A DNA stretch of 64,000 nucleotides from an uncultured Bacteroidales bacterium. GTDB taxonomy: Bacteria > Bacteroidota > Bacteroidia > Bacteroidales > UBA932. The DNA is taken from NCBI GenBank assembly GCA_944326355.1, contig CALVDO010000008.1, positions 1 through 64,000 on the forward strand, read 5' to 3'. Shown here in pieces: positions 16,712 to 27,200 of this stretch. The stretch's first letter is position 1; each line of letters opens with the position of its first letter. The position numbers and the translations under genes are program-made. The notes under the pieces were generated by a model. It did no database searches, was not told the origin of the DNA, and saw nothing but the letters and a program-made list of their open reading frames with translations.

Positions 16712-18061
16712 ATGAAGGCTGTAAAAAATGCGATCTGTGCCGCCGCGCTGGCCCTTACATGCGCCTGCGCCATCGGCTGCGGAAACGGCGATTCTCAGAG
16801 TTCTGATCCTAAGGCATTGAATTCCAATTTTATGTGGTTTGACTGCGAGGCCAATTACCAGAGGCTTTCGTCTCCCGACTCCATCAGGCATTATCTTGTC
16901 AAGTGCAAGGAGGCAGGCTTTGACAATGTGGTCGTCGATGTGAAGTCCATTATGGGAGAGGTTCTGTATGACAGCCGGATCGCTCCGTACATGGGGGAAT
17001 GGGACGGATGGTACAGGAGGCAGGACTATGACATGCTTTCCTATTTCATCACATACGGACACGAGCTGGGCATGGGCGTCTACGCTTCGCTTAACATATT
17101 TGCCGGAGGCCACAACTGGGTCGGCAGAGGCATAATATATAAGGAGCACCCGGAGTGGCAGTCAATAGTCTATGACAAGGGAGAACTCAAGCCTATCTCG
17201 GAAGTGAAGTCCACCTACAACGGAATGATGAACCCTGCGGATCCCCAGGTGCAGCAGTACCAGCTGGATGTGCTTGCCGAGTTCGCCCGGAAGTACAAGG
17301 ACGTGGACGGCATCATATTCGACAGGGTAAGATATGACGACATCACCTCTGACTTCAGCCCTCTTTCCAAGGAGCTTTTCGAGAAATATTCCGGCATCAC
17401 TGTAGAGAACTATCCTGATGACATCCTCTACTGGGAGAAGAACGCTTCCGGAGAGCCGGAATGGAAGGAAGGCCGGCATTTCAGAAAATGGGTCGAGTGG
17501 AGAGCGTCTGTCATCAGAGACTTTGTGGGGAAGGCCCATGCGCTGCTGAAGAGCATAAGTCCGGACCTGGTGATAGGCGACTATACCGGAGCATGGTATC
17601 CTACGTACTATCAGCTCGGAGTCAACTGGGCGAGCCGGGACTATGACCCGTCAGAGGAGTACGGATGGGCGACTCCGGAATACAGGAACACAGCCTATGC
17701 CGAGCTTCTTGACATATACATGACCGGACTGTACTATACTCTTGTCACCAAGGAGGAGGTAGACAGGGCTTCCGGCGTCACCGGCCCTCGCACGGAGGCT
17801 GCTATGGACAGCAGCATCGACTACTGCTACAGCGTGGAAGGCGGCGCGGAGCTGGCCAGGAGAATAACCTGCGGGGCCGTGCCTGTGATCGGCTCTCTTT
17901 ATGTCGAGCAGTACAACGGCGACTGGGACAGGTTCGGCAGGGCTGTGCGTCAGGTGCTCAAGGACACTGAAGGGGTCATGATATTCGATATAGTTCACAT
18001 CATCAGCCACGGGCTCTGGGATGAGCTTTCGGAGGCTATGAGATCTGAGGAAAACCAATGA
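16712..18061 (+). CDS. GHL10-type glycosyl hydrolase lipoprotein (first copy)
   Basis: An SPII signal ending CAIGC makes this a surface or periplasmic lipoprotein. The rest is a GHL10 (family-10-like, YngK-type) TIM barrel: WFDCEANYQRL, then CKEAGFDNVVVDVKSIMGEV, HELGMGVYASLNIF, and VDGIIFDRVRYDD (about residues 197-209). A second, related protein lies at 30838-32256. Members act on amino-sugar polymers in some systems, but the substrate here is not known. It is the first gene of the rightward PUL operon. Its TGA overlaps the ATG of the GH20-CE2 gene, so the two are translationally coupled. Confidence 0.75.
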   Translation: MKAVKNAICAAALALTCACAIGCGNGDSQSSDPKALNSNFMWFDCEANYQRLSSPDSIRHYLVKCKEAGFDNVVVDVKSIMGEVLYDSRIAPYMGEWDGWYRRQDYDMLSYFITYGHELGMGVYASLNIFAGGHNWVGRGIIYKEHPEWQSIVYDKGELKPISEVKSTYNGMMNPADPQVQQYQLDVLAEFARKYKDVDGIIFDRVRYDDITSDFSPLSKELFEKYSGITVENYPDDILYWEKNASGEPEWKEGRHFRKWVEWRASVIRDFVGKAHALLKSISPDLVIGDYTGAWYPTYYQLGVNWASRDYDPSEEYGWATPEYRNTAYAELLDIYMTGLYYTLVTKEEVDRASGVTGPRTEAAMDSSIDYCYSVEGGAELARRITCGAVPVIGSLYVEQYNGDWDRFGRAVRQVLKDTEGVMIFDIVHIISHGLWDELSEAMRSEENQ

Positions 18062-21000
18062 GTCTTATTATGGGAAAAACGTTTGCGATGTTCGGGGCGG
18101 CAGTTCTGCTGTCGTCTGCGCTGAGCGTCTCCGCCTATGCGGGATGCTACGATGTGGTGCCTCTTCCAAGGAAGGTCGAGGTGTCCGGAGGAGAGCCTTT
18201 TGTCCTGACCGGAGATGTCAGGATACTGTATGAAGGAAAGGATCTGGAGCGCAATGCCGGATTCCTGGCCGGGTATATTTCCGAGATGTCCGGGCTTGAG
18301 CTTGAGACGGCGGAGCTTGCGGCTGGAGAGAGTGCCGAAGGCAGCATAATCATGCGGTGCTCCCGGTCTGCATCCGGCTCTGATGAGGGCTATGTGATAA
18401 GCGTCGGAAGCGGGGGCATAGAGATAGTGTCCCCGTCGCCTGCAGGAGTCTTCTATGCCGTCCAGACACTGCGCAAGTCTGCTGCGGTCCTGGCTTCGGG
18501 AGGAAGGCTGGCTTTTCCTGCCGCCCGCATTGAGGACAGCCCGGAGTTTGCGTACAGGGGAGCGCATTTTGACGTGTGCCGCCATTTCTTCACGGAGGAA
18601 GAGGTGAAGGAGTACATTGACATGATGGTGCTGCACAACATGAACAGGCTGCACTGGCACATAACGGACGACCAGGGCTGGCGTGTGGAGATAAAGCGCT
18701 ATCCTGAGCTGACGGAGATCGGGTCTGTCAGGGAGGAGACTCTGACAGGGCATCTCAACGACAGGCCGGAGGTCTATGACGGAGTTCCTTACGGCGGATT
18801 CTTCACGCAGGATCAGATAAGGGAGATAGTGAAATACGCGGCAGACCGGTATGTGACGGTGATTCCGGAGGTTGACCTTCCGGGTCACATGCAGGCCGCA
18901 CTTGCGGCGTATCCTGAGCTGGGCTGCACAGGGGGCCCGTACAAGGTGTGGACGAAATGGGGCGTGTCGGAGGAGGTGCTGTGCGCCGGGAATGACAAGG
19001 TGCTGGAGTTCCTTCGCAATGTGTTCACTGAGATAATGGATCTGTTCCCGTCTGAGTACATCCATATCGGCGGGGACGAGTGCCCTAAGGTGAGGTGGGA
19101 AAACTGCCCTAAGTGCCAGGCGAAGGCCGATGCGCTGGGATTCGAGGATGACGAGTCTTCGACCAGGGGGCAGAAGCTGCAGGGCTATGTCATGCAGAAG
19201 GTCGCCTCATTCCTCAACGGGCACGGGCGCAAGGTGATATGCTGGGACGAGATTCTGGAGAGCGAGGCCGCGGAAGGAGTGACCGTGATGTCATGGAGAG
19301 GCGAGGCCGGAGGAATACTCGCCGCAAGACTCGGCCATGATGTGATCATGGCGCCTAACACCTATATGTACTTTGACTACTATCAGGGCGAGGATCCTTC
19401 AAAGGAGCCTCTCAGCATAGGCGGCTACATTCCGATAGAGTCCGTCTACCGCTACAGCCCGCTGCCTAAGGCTCTGAGCCGCAAGGAAAGGAAGCATATA
19501 CTGGGCGTCCAGGCCAATCTCTGGACGGAATACATCCATACTTTCAGACATGCGCAGTACATGGTGCTTCCGAGGTGGTCAGCCCTGGCCGAGAACCAGT
19601 GGAATCCGTCTCAGAAGAAAGACTACAAGAGATTTCTTGACAGGCTTCAGAACATGGTGCTGATCTATGACATGGAGGGCTACACGTATGCGAAGCATGT
19701 CTTCGGCGTGGAGTCGTCATGGCATCCTGACACTGAGAAGAAGGCCGTCACGGCTGTTCTGGAGACAATGGGGGATGCGCCGGTGCATTATACTCTGGAC
19801 GGAAGCATGCCGGACGAGACGTCCCCTCTTTATGAGGGCCCGCTGGAGATCACTTCAGAGGCCGTTCTGACTGCGGCTGCATTCCGCGGCGGCGAGCCTG
19901 GCCCTGTGATGCGGGAGAAGGTGTCGTTCAACATGGCTACGGCCTGCCCGGTCACGCTGCTATCGGAGCCGTGCAGCAGATATTCCTTTGACGGAGCGAG
20001 GATGCTCACTGACGGGCTTGAGGGAGACCTGATATTCGGCAGCGGCAGATGGCTCGGCTTTGAGGGGACGGACATGGCTGCGACAGTGGATCTCGGCCGG
20101 AAGGAGCGCATATCGTCAGCTGCAGTCAGCATCTGCGTCAACACTGCCGACGGCGTGTTCGATGCGCGGTCTCTCAAGGTATATGTGTCCGATGACGGAA
20201 AGAGATACAGGCTTGCCGCCTCAGAGGAATACCCGGAGATGACCTGCGAGACAAAGATGATCTCCAGGCATTTCCTGAGCTTCCCGGAGACGAAGGCGAG
20301 ATATGTCAGGGTGGTCGCCGAGACGGAGAAGAGCATACCTTTATGGAGCTGGCTTGCCGGAAGCAGGGCCTTCCTGTTTGCCGATGAGATAAAGGTAGGA
20401 GGCATGACGCCTGCCGCCTCCTCTCCGGCGCGCTTTGTCGGCAGGGTAAGAACTGACGGGGCCGGGGCTGTGGAATATGACTGGACCGGAACGTATTTCA
20501 CTGCTGTCCTTGAGGGGGACAGGCTTGACGCCGGAATCTCCTGCCGAGGAGAAAGCTGGTTCAATGTCTTTGCCGACGGGAAGCCGGCCGGAAAGGTGCA
20601 TGTGAACAGCGCCGACACTGTCGTGACTCTTGTGTCGGGACTTGGCGAGGGCCGTCATCGCATAATGGTGCAGAAGCGCACCGAGGGAGAGTACGGGAAG
20701 GTATCTGTGAAGGGCTTCATCCTTCCTCTCGCCTGCCGTCTGCTTCCTGACGAGGACGTGCCGCAGAGGCATATCGAATTCATCGGCAATTCTCTCACAT
20801 GCGGCTTCGGCACGGAAGGGGCGGACAGGGACGAGCCGTTCAAGGTGTCTACCGAAAACTGCAATCTTTCCTATGCCGCCGTCATTGCGCGGCACTTCGG
20901 CGCGGACTATACGTTCATAGCTCATTCAGGCCAGGGCGCTGTGCGGAACTACGGGGACAGCCTGACTGTCTCTCCGCTGTGCATGAGGGAGAGGATGATG

Positions 21001-21426
21001 CGGCTCTTCGACACGGATACGGCTGCAGTGTCCGATCTGCCGTATGAGCCGGACCTCGTGGTGATCAATCTCGGCACCAATGACTTCTCGCTGCCTCCGT
21101 TCCCGTCCGAGAAGGAGTTTGTGGATGGGTATTGCATCATATTGAAGCAGATACGCGGCCTGTACGGGGATGTTCCTGTGCTCTGCGTCTGCCCTCCGTC
21201 CGCTCCGGAGCCTGCAGGGGAGTACATACGCAAGGCCAAAGAAGCATTCGGGGACTCTTCCGTATATGTGTTCAGGCTTCCTGAGGGGCTGTACAACATG
21301 ACTTCAGACCTTGGCTCCGCATGGCATCCGAACTACAGCGGGCAGAAGAAGATGGCAATGAGCCTCATACCTTTCATATCAACGATTACAGGCTGGGACA
21401 TGCCTGAAGGCAGGCCTGTGGAATAA
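18058..21426 (+). CDS. GH20 beta-N-acetylhexosaminidase fused to a CE2-type SGNH esterase
   Basis: A 1122-residue exported fusion. After a signal peptide come a GH20b domain (about 25-150) and the GH20 barrel (about 155-500), with RGAHFDVCRHFF, HWHITDDQGW and the catalytic pair in HIGGDE (D340, E341). A chitobiase-type C-terminal/CBM region follows (~560-790, including a discoidin-like stretch). The last ~320 residues look like carbohydrate esterase family 2: a jelly-roll part, then FIGNSLTCGFG (S912), SGQGAVRNYG, LGTNDF and WHPNYSG (His ~1089). GH20 removes terminal GlcNAc/GalNAc; CE2 removes O-acetyl groups. Together they could strip acetylated HexNAc glycans. It overlaps the GHL10 gene by 4 bp and is followed by the phosphoesterase. 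Confidence 0.9.
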   Translation: MSLIMGKTFAMFGAAVLLSSALSVSAYAGCYDVVPLPRKVEVSGGEPFVLTGDVRILYEGKDLERNAGFLAGYISEMSGLELETAELAAGESAEGSIIMRCSRSASGSDEGYVISVGSGGIEIVSPSPAGVFYAVQTLRKSAAVLASGGRLAFPAARIEDSPEFAYRGAHFDVCRHFFTEEEVKEYIDMMVLHNMNRLHWHITDDQGWRVEIKRYPELTEIGSVREETLTGHLNDRPEVYDGVPYGGFFTQDQIREIVKYAADRYVTVIPEVDLPGHMQAALAAYPELGCTGGPYKVWTKWGVSEEVLCAGNDKVLEFLRNVFTEIMDLFPSEYIHIGGDECPKVRWENCPKCQAKADALGFEDDESSTRGQKLQGYVMQKVASFLNGHGRKVICWDEILESEAAEGVTVMSWRGEAGGILAARLGHDVIMAPNTYMYFDYYQGEDPSKEPLSIGGYIPIESVYRYSPLPKALSRKERKHILGVQANLWTEYIHTFRHAQYMVLPRWSALAENQWNPSQKKDYKRFLDRLQNMVLIYDMEGYTYAKHVFGVESSWHPDTEKKAVTAVLETMGDAPVHYTLDGSMPDETSPLYEGPLEITSEAVLTAAAFRGGEPGPVMREKVSFNMATACPVTLLSEPCSRYSFDGARMLTDGLEGDLIFGSGRWLGFEGTDMAATVDLGRKERISSAAVSICVNTADGVFDARSLKVYVSDDGKRYRLAASEEYPEMTCETKMISRHFLSFPETKARYVRVVAETEKSIPLWSWLAGSRAFLFADEIKVGGMTPAASSPARFVGRVRTDGAGAVEYDWTGTYFTAVLEGDRLDAGISCRGESWFNVFADGKPAGKVHVNSADTVVTLVSGLGEGRHRIMVQKRTEGEYGKVSVKGFILPLACRLLPDEDVPQRHIEFIGNSLTCGFGTEGADRDEPFKVSTENCNLSYAAVIARHFGADYTFIAHSGQGAVRNYGDSLTVSPLCMRERMMRLFDTDTAAVSDLPYEPDLVVINLGTNDFSLPPFPSEKEFVDGYCIILKQIRGLYGDVPVLCVCPPSAPEPAGEYIRKAKEAFGDSSVYVFRLPEGLYNMTSDLGSAWHPNYSGQKKMAMSLIPFISTITGWDMPEGRPVE

Positions 21427-21437
21427 AGAATAAGAAT

Positions 21438-22883
21438 ATGGCAATGAAAAGAAATATGGCAACGGCGCTTGCGGCTGCATCTCTGATGGCCGTCTTCGCC
21501 TCCGGCGACCTGCATGCCGGCGTGCTAGTGAAAGGCAGGGTGTCTTCAGAAGGGCGAGGCCTGCCGGGAGTGGTTGTCTCTGACGGATGCTCATGCGTCC
21601 TGACGGACAGCAAGGGACGCTATGAGATCATGGCTGACGACGGGAGCCGCTTCGTGTCCGTGTCTGTGCCTGCAGGCTATCTTCCTCCTGTGGAGAAAGG
21701 CTCGATCCCGAGATTCTATAAGGAGATCGGCAGCTCGGACACGTACGACTTCGAACTGTTCAGGAATCCTGCTGACGACTCCCGCCACGTGTTCTTCGTG
21801 CAGGCTGACGTCCAGCTGATTGAGGAGAGCAACCTGAAGGCCTATGACGCTATTCTGCAGGATCTGCTTGATGTGCGCTCCTCTCTGGGGAATACGGACG
21901 TGTTCGGCATTGACTGCGGCGACATCGTGGGCGACACTCCGTCTCTCTATGCCCCGTACATCGAGTCGGCCTCGGCTCTCGGCATGCCTGTCTACAGGGC
22001 GATAGGCAATCATGACATGGACTATTGCGGGCGCACGTTCGAGACGTCCTACAGGACCTTCGGCGGCCATTTCGGCCCGACCTGCTTCTCGTTCAGCAAG
22101 GGCAGGGCGCATTATGTGGTGATCAACAACAATTTCTATATAGGAAGAGACTATTTCTACATGGGATATATCGACGAAAGGACATTCAAATGGCTTGAGC
22201 AGGATCTCTCTCATGTCCCGGAAGGCTCTCTGGTGATTCTCGCGATGCATATCCCGTCGCGCCTTTCGGCAGAGCAGAAGCCGTTCGTCTACGATTACCC
22301 GACTATCGCCGACCAGACAGTGAATGCTGCGGCCCTGCATTCCCTGCTCGGGAAATACGATGTCCACATCATATCAGGCCACATGCACTTCAATCAGAAC
22401 GTATGCTTCAGCGACAGGCTCATGGAGCACAACACGGCGGCTGTATGCGGCACATGGTGGTGCACTGACGTGTGCCTGGACGGGACTCCTGCAGGCTACG
22501 GCATCTACGAGGTGGACGGCAGCTCCGTCACATGGAAATACAAGGGATCCGGCAAGCCTCTGTCATATCAGGCCAGAGCATATCTTCCGGGAGCGTCTGA
22601 GGAATATCCGGATGCTGTCATCGCGAATGTATGGAACTGGGATCCCGAGTGGAAGGTCGAGTGGACAGAAGACGGGAAGGTCATGGGAGAGATGGAACGC
22701 TTCACCGGCTACGACCCGTATGCCCGCCGCATGTGCGAGGACAAGTCCGTCATAAAGTACGACTGGATAGGCCCGACCCGTACGGAGCATCTTTTCAAGG
22801 CTGTCCCTTCCGACCCTGACGCGGAGATCGGCGTGCGTGTCACCGACCGCTTCGGAAATGTCTATCTCTGCGAAGCCGAGTAG
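21438..22883 (+). CDS. Exported calcineurin-like metallophosphoesterase
   Basis: A signal peptide (MKRNMATALAAASLMAVFAS) is followed by an Ig-like N-terminal domain (GRVSSEGRGLPGVVVSDG, with TDSKGRYEI) and a calcineurin-like core. Metal ligands are in FVQADVQL, DCGDIVGD, GNHDMDY, LAMHIPS and SGHMHFN. A C-terminal beta domain completes the MetallophosN/core/MetallophosC pattern common in Bacteroidales. It would release phosphate, phosphocholine-like or phosphodiester groups from the glycan. It lies 11 bases after the GH20-CE2 gene. The exact substrate cannot be read from sequence. Confidence 0.85.
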   Translation: MAMKRNMATALAAASLMAVFASGDLHAGVLVKGRVSSEGRGLPGVVVSDGCSCVLTDSKGRYEIMADDGSRFVSVSVPAGYLPPVEKGSIPRFYKEIGSSDTYDFELFRNPADDSRHVFFVQADVQLIEESNLKAYDAILQDLLDVRSSLGNTDVFGIDCGDIVGDTPSLYAPYIESASALGMPVYRAIGNHDMDYCGRTFETSYRTFGGHFGPTCFSFSKGRAHYVVINNNFYIGRDYFYMGYIDERTFKWLEQDLSHVPEGSLVILAMHIPSRLSAEQKPFVYDYPTIADQTVNAAALHSLLGKYDVHIISGHMHFNQNVCFSDRLMEHNTAAVCGTWWCTDVCLDGTPAGYGIYEVDGSSVTWKYKGSGKPLSYQARAYLPGASEEYPDAVIANVWNWDPEWKVEWTEDGKVMGEMERFTGYDPYARRMCEDKSVIKYDWIGPTRTEHLFKAVPSDPDAEIGVRVTDRFGNVYLCEAE

Positions 22884-22889
22884 GTGATT

Positions 22890-23015
22890 ATTTTCTTTAT
22901 TTTTAAAATAAATTGAATTATTATTAAAAAATATTAATAATATTATTTTGAATTGAAAATAATTTCTATATTTACATCGGCAATTACGAAACTGTTTAAT
23001 GAAAATCTATAGAGT
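22890..23015 (+). promoter_or_regulatory. AT-rich promoter region before the AGE-SusCD genes
   Basis: The 132-bp gap is strongly AT-rich, with interrupted inverted repeats such as ATTATTAAAAAATATTAATAAT and a weak -7-like TATATTTA (22967-22974). It may give a second PUL promoter responding to the same regulator as the boxes at 16163-16676. Confidence 0.4.
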
Positions 23016-24194
23016 ATGACAGACTTGAAACAGCTGGAGAAGCAGTACAGGGATGAGCTTCTCGGCAATGTGCTTCCCTTTTGGATCAGCAGATCCCAGG
23101 ACAAGGAATTCGGAGGTTATTTCTCCTGCCTAGACAGGGAGGGAAATGTCTTCGACACTGACAAATTCATCTGGATGCAGGGCAGGGAAGTGTGGCTGTT
23201 CTCCATGATGTACAATAAGGTGGAAAAGCGTCAGGAATGGCTTGACTGCGCTGTGCAGGGAGGCGAGTTCCTGAAGAAGTACGGCCATGACGGCAATTTC
23301 AACTGGTATTTTTCAGTTGACCGCCAGGGGCGTCCGCTTGTGGACCCGTACAACATCTTTTCCTACACTTTCGCCACTATGGCGTTCGGGCAGCTGAGCA
23401 TTGCAGCCGGCAGCCAGGAATATGCGGACATAGCGAAAAAGACTTTCGACATCATCCTGTCAAAGGCGGACAATCCTAAGGGACGGTGGAGCAAGGCTCA
23501 TCCGGGGACAAGAGATCTCAAGGGATTCGCGCTGCCTATGATACTCTGCAACCTGGCGCTTGAGATAGAGCATCTTCTTGACCCTGAATATCTCAGGCAG
23601 ACAATGGATACGTGCATCCATGAAGTCATGGAGGTGTTCTACAGGCCGGAGCTGGGCGGCATCATAGTGGAGAATGTCGCGGCTGACGGCAGCCTCGCGG
23701 ACTGCTTTGAAGGCAGGCAGGTGACCCCTGGCCATGACATCGAGGCCATGTGGTTCATAATGGATCTCGGAGAGAGGCTGGGACGTCCTGACCTTATCGA
23801 GAAGGCCAAGGAGGTCACTCTCACGATGCTGGACTACGGCTGGGACAAGGAGTACGGCGGCATATTCTATTTCATGGACCGCAAGGGCTGCCCTCCGCAG
23901 CAGCTGGAATGGGATCAGAAGCTCTGGTGGGTGCATATAGAGACCCTCATCGCCACTCTGAAGGCCTACAGGCTCACTGGCGACAAGAGATGTCTTGAGG
24001 CCTTCGAGAAGGTTCACGACTATACCTGGGAGCATTTCAAGGACAGGGAGCATCCGGAGTGGTTCGGCTATCTGAACAGAAGGGGAGAGGTGCTTCTTCC
24101 GCTCAAGGGCGGGAAATGGAAAGGCTGCTTCCATGTGCCTAGAGGCCTCTACCAGTGCTGGAAGACGCTGGAGCAGATCAACGGGACCCGATAA
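23016..24194 (+). CDS. N-acylglucosamine 2-epimerase (AGE) family protein
   Basis: An (alpha/alpha)6 barrel of 392 residues with the family marks WMQGREVWLFSMMY, PGHDIEAMWF (catalytic His), WWVHIETLIATL (second His) and CFHVPRGLYQCW near the C terminus. It has no signal peptide, so it is cytoplasmic. The family interconverts GlcNAc and ManNAc or epimerises other mannose/glucose derivatives. In Bacteroides the NanE-type member feeds ManNAc into amino-sugar catabolism. Its position between the phosphoesterase and SusC fits N-acetylhexosamine use; cellobiose 2-epimerase-like activity is a less likely alternative. Confidence 0.85.
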   Translation: MTDLKQLEKQYRDELLGNVLPFWISRSQDKEFGGYFSCLDREGNVFDTDKFIWMQGREVWLFSMMYNKVEKRQEWLDCAVQGGEFLKKYGHDGNFNWYFSVDRQGRPLVDPYNIFSYTFATMAFGQLSIAAGSQEYADIAKKTFDIILSKADNPKGRWSKAHPGTRDLKGFALPMILCNLALEIEHLLDPEYLRQTMDTCIHEVMEVFYRPELGGIIVENVAADGSLADCFEGRQVTPGHDIEAMWFIMDLGERLGRPDLIEKAKEVTLTMLDYGWDKEYGGIFYFMDRKGCPPQQLEWDQKLWWVHIETLIATLKAYRLTGDKRCLEAFEKVHDYTWEHFKDREHPEWFGYLNRRGEVLLPLKGGKWKGCFHVPRGLYQCWKTLEQINGTR

Positions 24195-24228
24195 GACGAC
24201 TATAATTAACCAATTAACAGCTGAATAT

Positions 24229-27200
24229 ATGAAAGATAACCACAGCATTCTTTCTGGACTGAGACATGCATTGCGGAGGGTTCTGCTCTCCGCCTGCATC
24301 GTCTGTGCCGGAAGTGTTGCTTCCTATGCGCAGCATTTCGTGAAAGGCAAGGTCATTGACAGTGACAGCCTTCCTCTCGCCGGCGTCGCAGTGCTCATTG
24401 AGGGCACCGGCACCGGCGTGTCTACTGATGCCGACGGAAACTATTCCATCGAAGCTCAGGAGAACAGCAGTCTGATCTTCTCGTTCATAGGCATGCAGGA
24501 GCAGACAGTCCCTGTCTCCGGCAGGAGCGTGATAGATGTAGTGATGGAGCCTGAGATGCAGAGCCTGGACGAGATCGTAGTCATCGGATACGGCACGGCC
24601 AAGAAGCAGTCTCTGACAGGAGCGGTCTCCGCCATTCAGGGCGACGAGCTTCTCAAGGCCCCTTCCACAAACGTGTCAAGCCTCCTCGGAGGACGTCTTC
24701 CTGGCGTGTCTTCAGTGCAGACTTCAGGAGAGCCGGGAGACGACCAGGCGACATTGAGGATAAGGGGCTCCAGGTATGGAGTCACATATATCGTTGACGG
24801 GATGCCGCGTTCCATAAATGACATCGACCCTAATGACATAGAAAGCATTTCCGTGCTGAAGGACGGAGCATCCGCAGCCGTATACGGCCTCCAGGGAGCG
24901 GGGGGGGTAATACTCATCACGACCAAGAAAGGTGACAGAGGCAAGACAAGGGTGAACTACACCGGCTCTGTCGGAGTCTCGATGAACGCCAACTTCCCTG
25001 AGTTCATGGACGGCCCTCAGTTCGCCTATTACTACAACATGGCGGACATGATGGACCAGTTCGCCAACGGCTCGATCACGGCCATCAGCCAGTACAAGCC
25101 TGTCTTCACTTCCGAAAATGTCGCAGCCATGCTCAACGGAGACCCTTCCGACGGCTGGGACAATGTCAACTATATAGACAAGGTGTTCGGGACGGGCGTC
25201 AACCAGAAGCACAACGTGTCTGTCCAGGGCGGAAACGAGGATGTCCGCTACTTCACCTCATTCGGCTATCAGGGGCAGAAGGGAAACATCGACAACTTCA
25301 CATACAGAAGATACAACTTCAGGTCAAACGTGGAGGCCAACGTGGGCCGGAACTGGCACTTCACGGCAGGAGTGTCAGGAAGCATCACTGACAAGAGCTC
25401 GCCTGCATACGCCTCGGGAGGAACTGACGGTGACGCCAACCTCGGCGAGCAGGGCTGGCTTTCGATTGCGCACCAGGCCATCATGATGCACCCGTACCTT
25501 CCGGAGACCTGGAACGGCGAGTACACAGGAACCATACAGAGGAACACCAGCCTTCCGAACAGCCCGCTTGCAGCCATCTACGACTCAGGATACAGGAAGG
25601 TGAAAGGCTTCTCCCTCCAGACGAATGTCGCCATACAGTACGACATTCCGTGGGTAAAGGGCCTCAATCTCAAGGTGACCGGAGCATACGACTATTCCAC
25701 AAGCCACAATAAGAATCTTAACACCCCGTATTCTGTGCTGGTTCATTCCATGCCTACATCTTCGGCAGGATGGACATGGTCGCAGCAGCAGGATCCGAGA
25801 GGAACCGCAAACGGCGTGAATCTCGGCGAGGGTCAGGCTACGTCCTCCCAGCTTGTCGGCCAGGGCAGCATCAATTACGCCAACACGTTCGGAAAGCACA
25901 ATGTGGAGGCCATGGCACTTGTGGAACTCAGGGACTACAGATCCAACAATCTCCTTGCGTACAACAAGAACATGAGCTTCGCCGAGCTTCCTGAACTCGG
26001 CTTCGGAGAGCCTGCCGACGACCCTATCAACGGATACAGCGATGCCACAAGAAGCATCGGCTACGTGTTCAGGCTTAAGTACGACTATGACAACAAATAT
26101 CTCGCTGAGCTCACAGGAAGATACGACGGCTCCTACAAGTTCGCCGGCAACGTGGCCGGAAAGCGCTGGGCCTTCTTCCCTTCAGCTTCCGTGGCATGGC
26201 GCATTTCAAAGGAGAACTTCATGTCTGGCGCGACATTCCTCGATGACCTCAAGATACGCGCATCGGTAGGTCTCCTCGGAAACGACTCCACTGTGGCCTC
26301 ATACGCCTTCCTCAGCACGTATGCGCTCGCTGACGGCAACGGCAATTCATACAACACGATTCTCAACGGCCAGATCCTGCAGGCTCTGCGGACCTCTGTC
26401 GTCGCCAACCCTAACCTCACATGGGAGAACACCCTGACCTACAACGTCGGAGTTGACTTCACGATGTGGAGAGGAATGCTGGGAATGGAGTTCGACGCCT
26501 TCTACAACTACACTTATGACATGCTTACCTACATGGGCGGCGACTATCCGCCTTCAATGGGAGGCTACTACTCCACATGGGCCAACTACAGCAGGATGGA
26601 GAGCAAGGGAGTCGAGCTGCTCCTGACCCACCGCAACTCATTCGAACTTGCCGGAAGGCGCTTCACCTACGGAATCGGCTTCAACATCTCATACGCAGCC
26701 AACCGCTGGCTCAGGAACACCGACAGCCCGAACACAGTCAACGGCAGAAAGACTGTCGGAAAGAGCGTGGACGCGTTCAACGTATGGATAGCAGACGGCC
26801 TCTACCGCTCGGAGGAGGAGATAGACAACTCCGCATGGTACGGCTCTCGTCCTAACGTGGGCGACATCAAGTACCGCGACCTGAACGGTGACGGACGCAT
26901 TACAGAGGACGACCGCACCCTCATCGGCCGCAGCAACCGCCCTCAGCTGACCTACGGACTCAACATCGACTTCACGTGGATGGGATTTGACTTCAACGCG
27001 CAGTTCACCGGCGGCGCCCTGTTCGACGTGTCCCTTACCGGAACATACTACAACGGCTATGACGACAATACAGTGTGGACCCAGGCATTCAAGGAGAACG
27101 CCAACTCTCCGCTCTATCTCGTCGAGAACGCCTATTCAGTGCTCAACCCGAACGGCGAGTTCCCTCGTCTGACGCTCGGAAACCAGGGGCACGGAGGAGA

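Noticed and set aside
19830..20618. 262-codon antisense ORF inside the GH20-CE2 gene
   Set aside because: Ser/Pro-rich shadow frame with no start signal or family resemblance.
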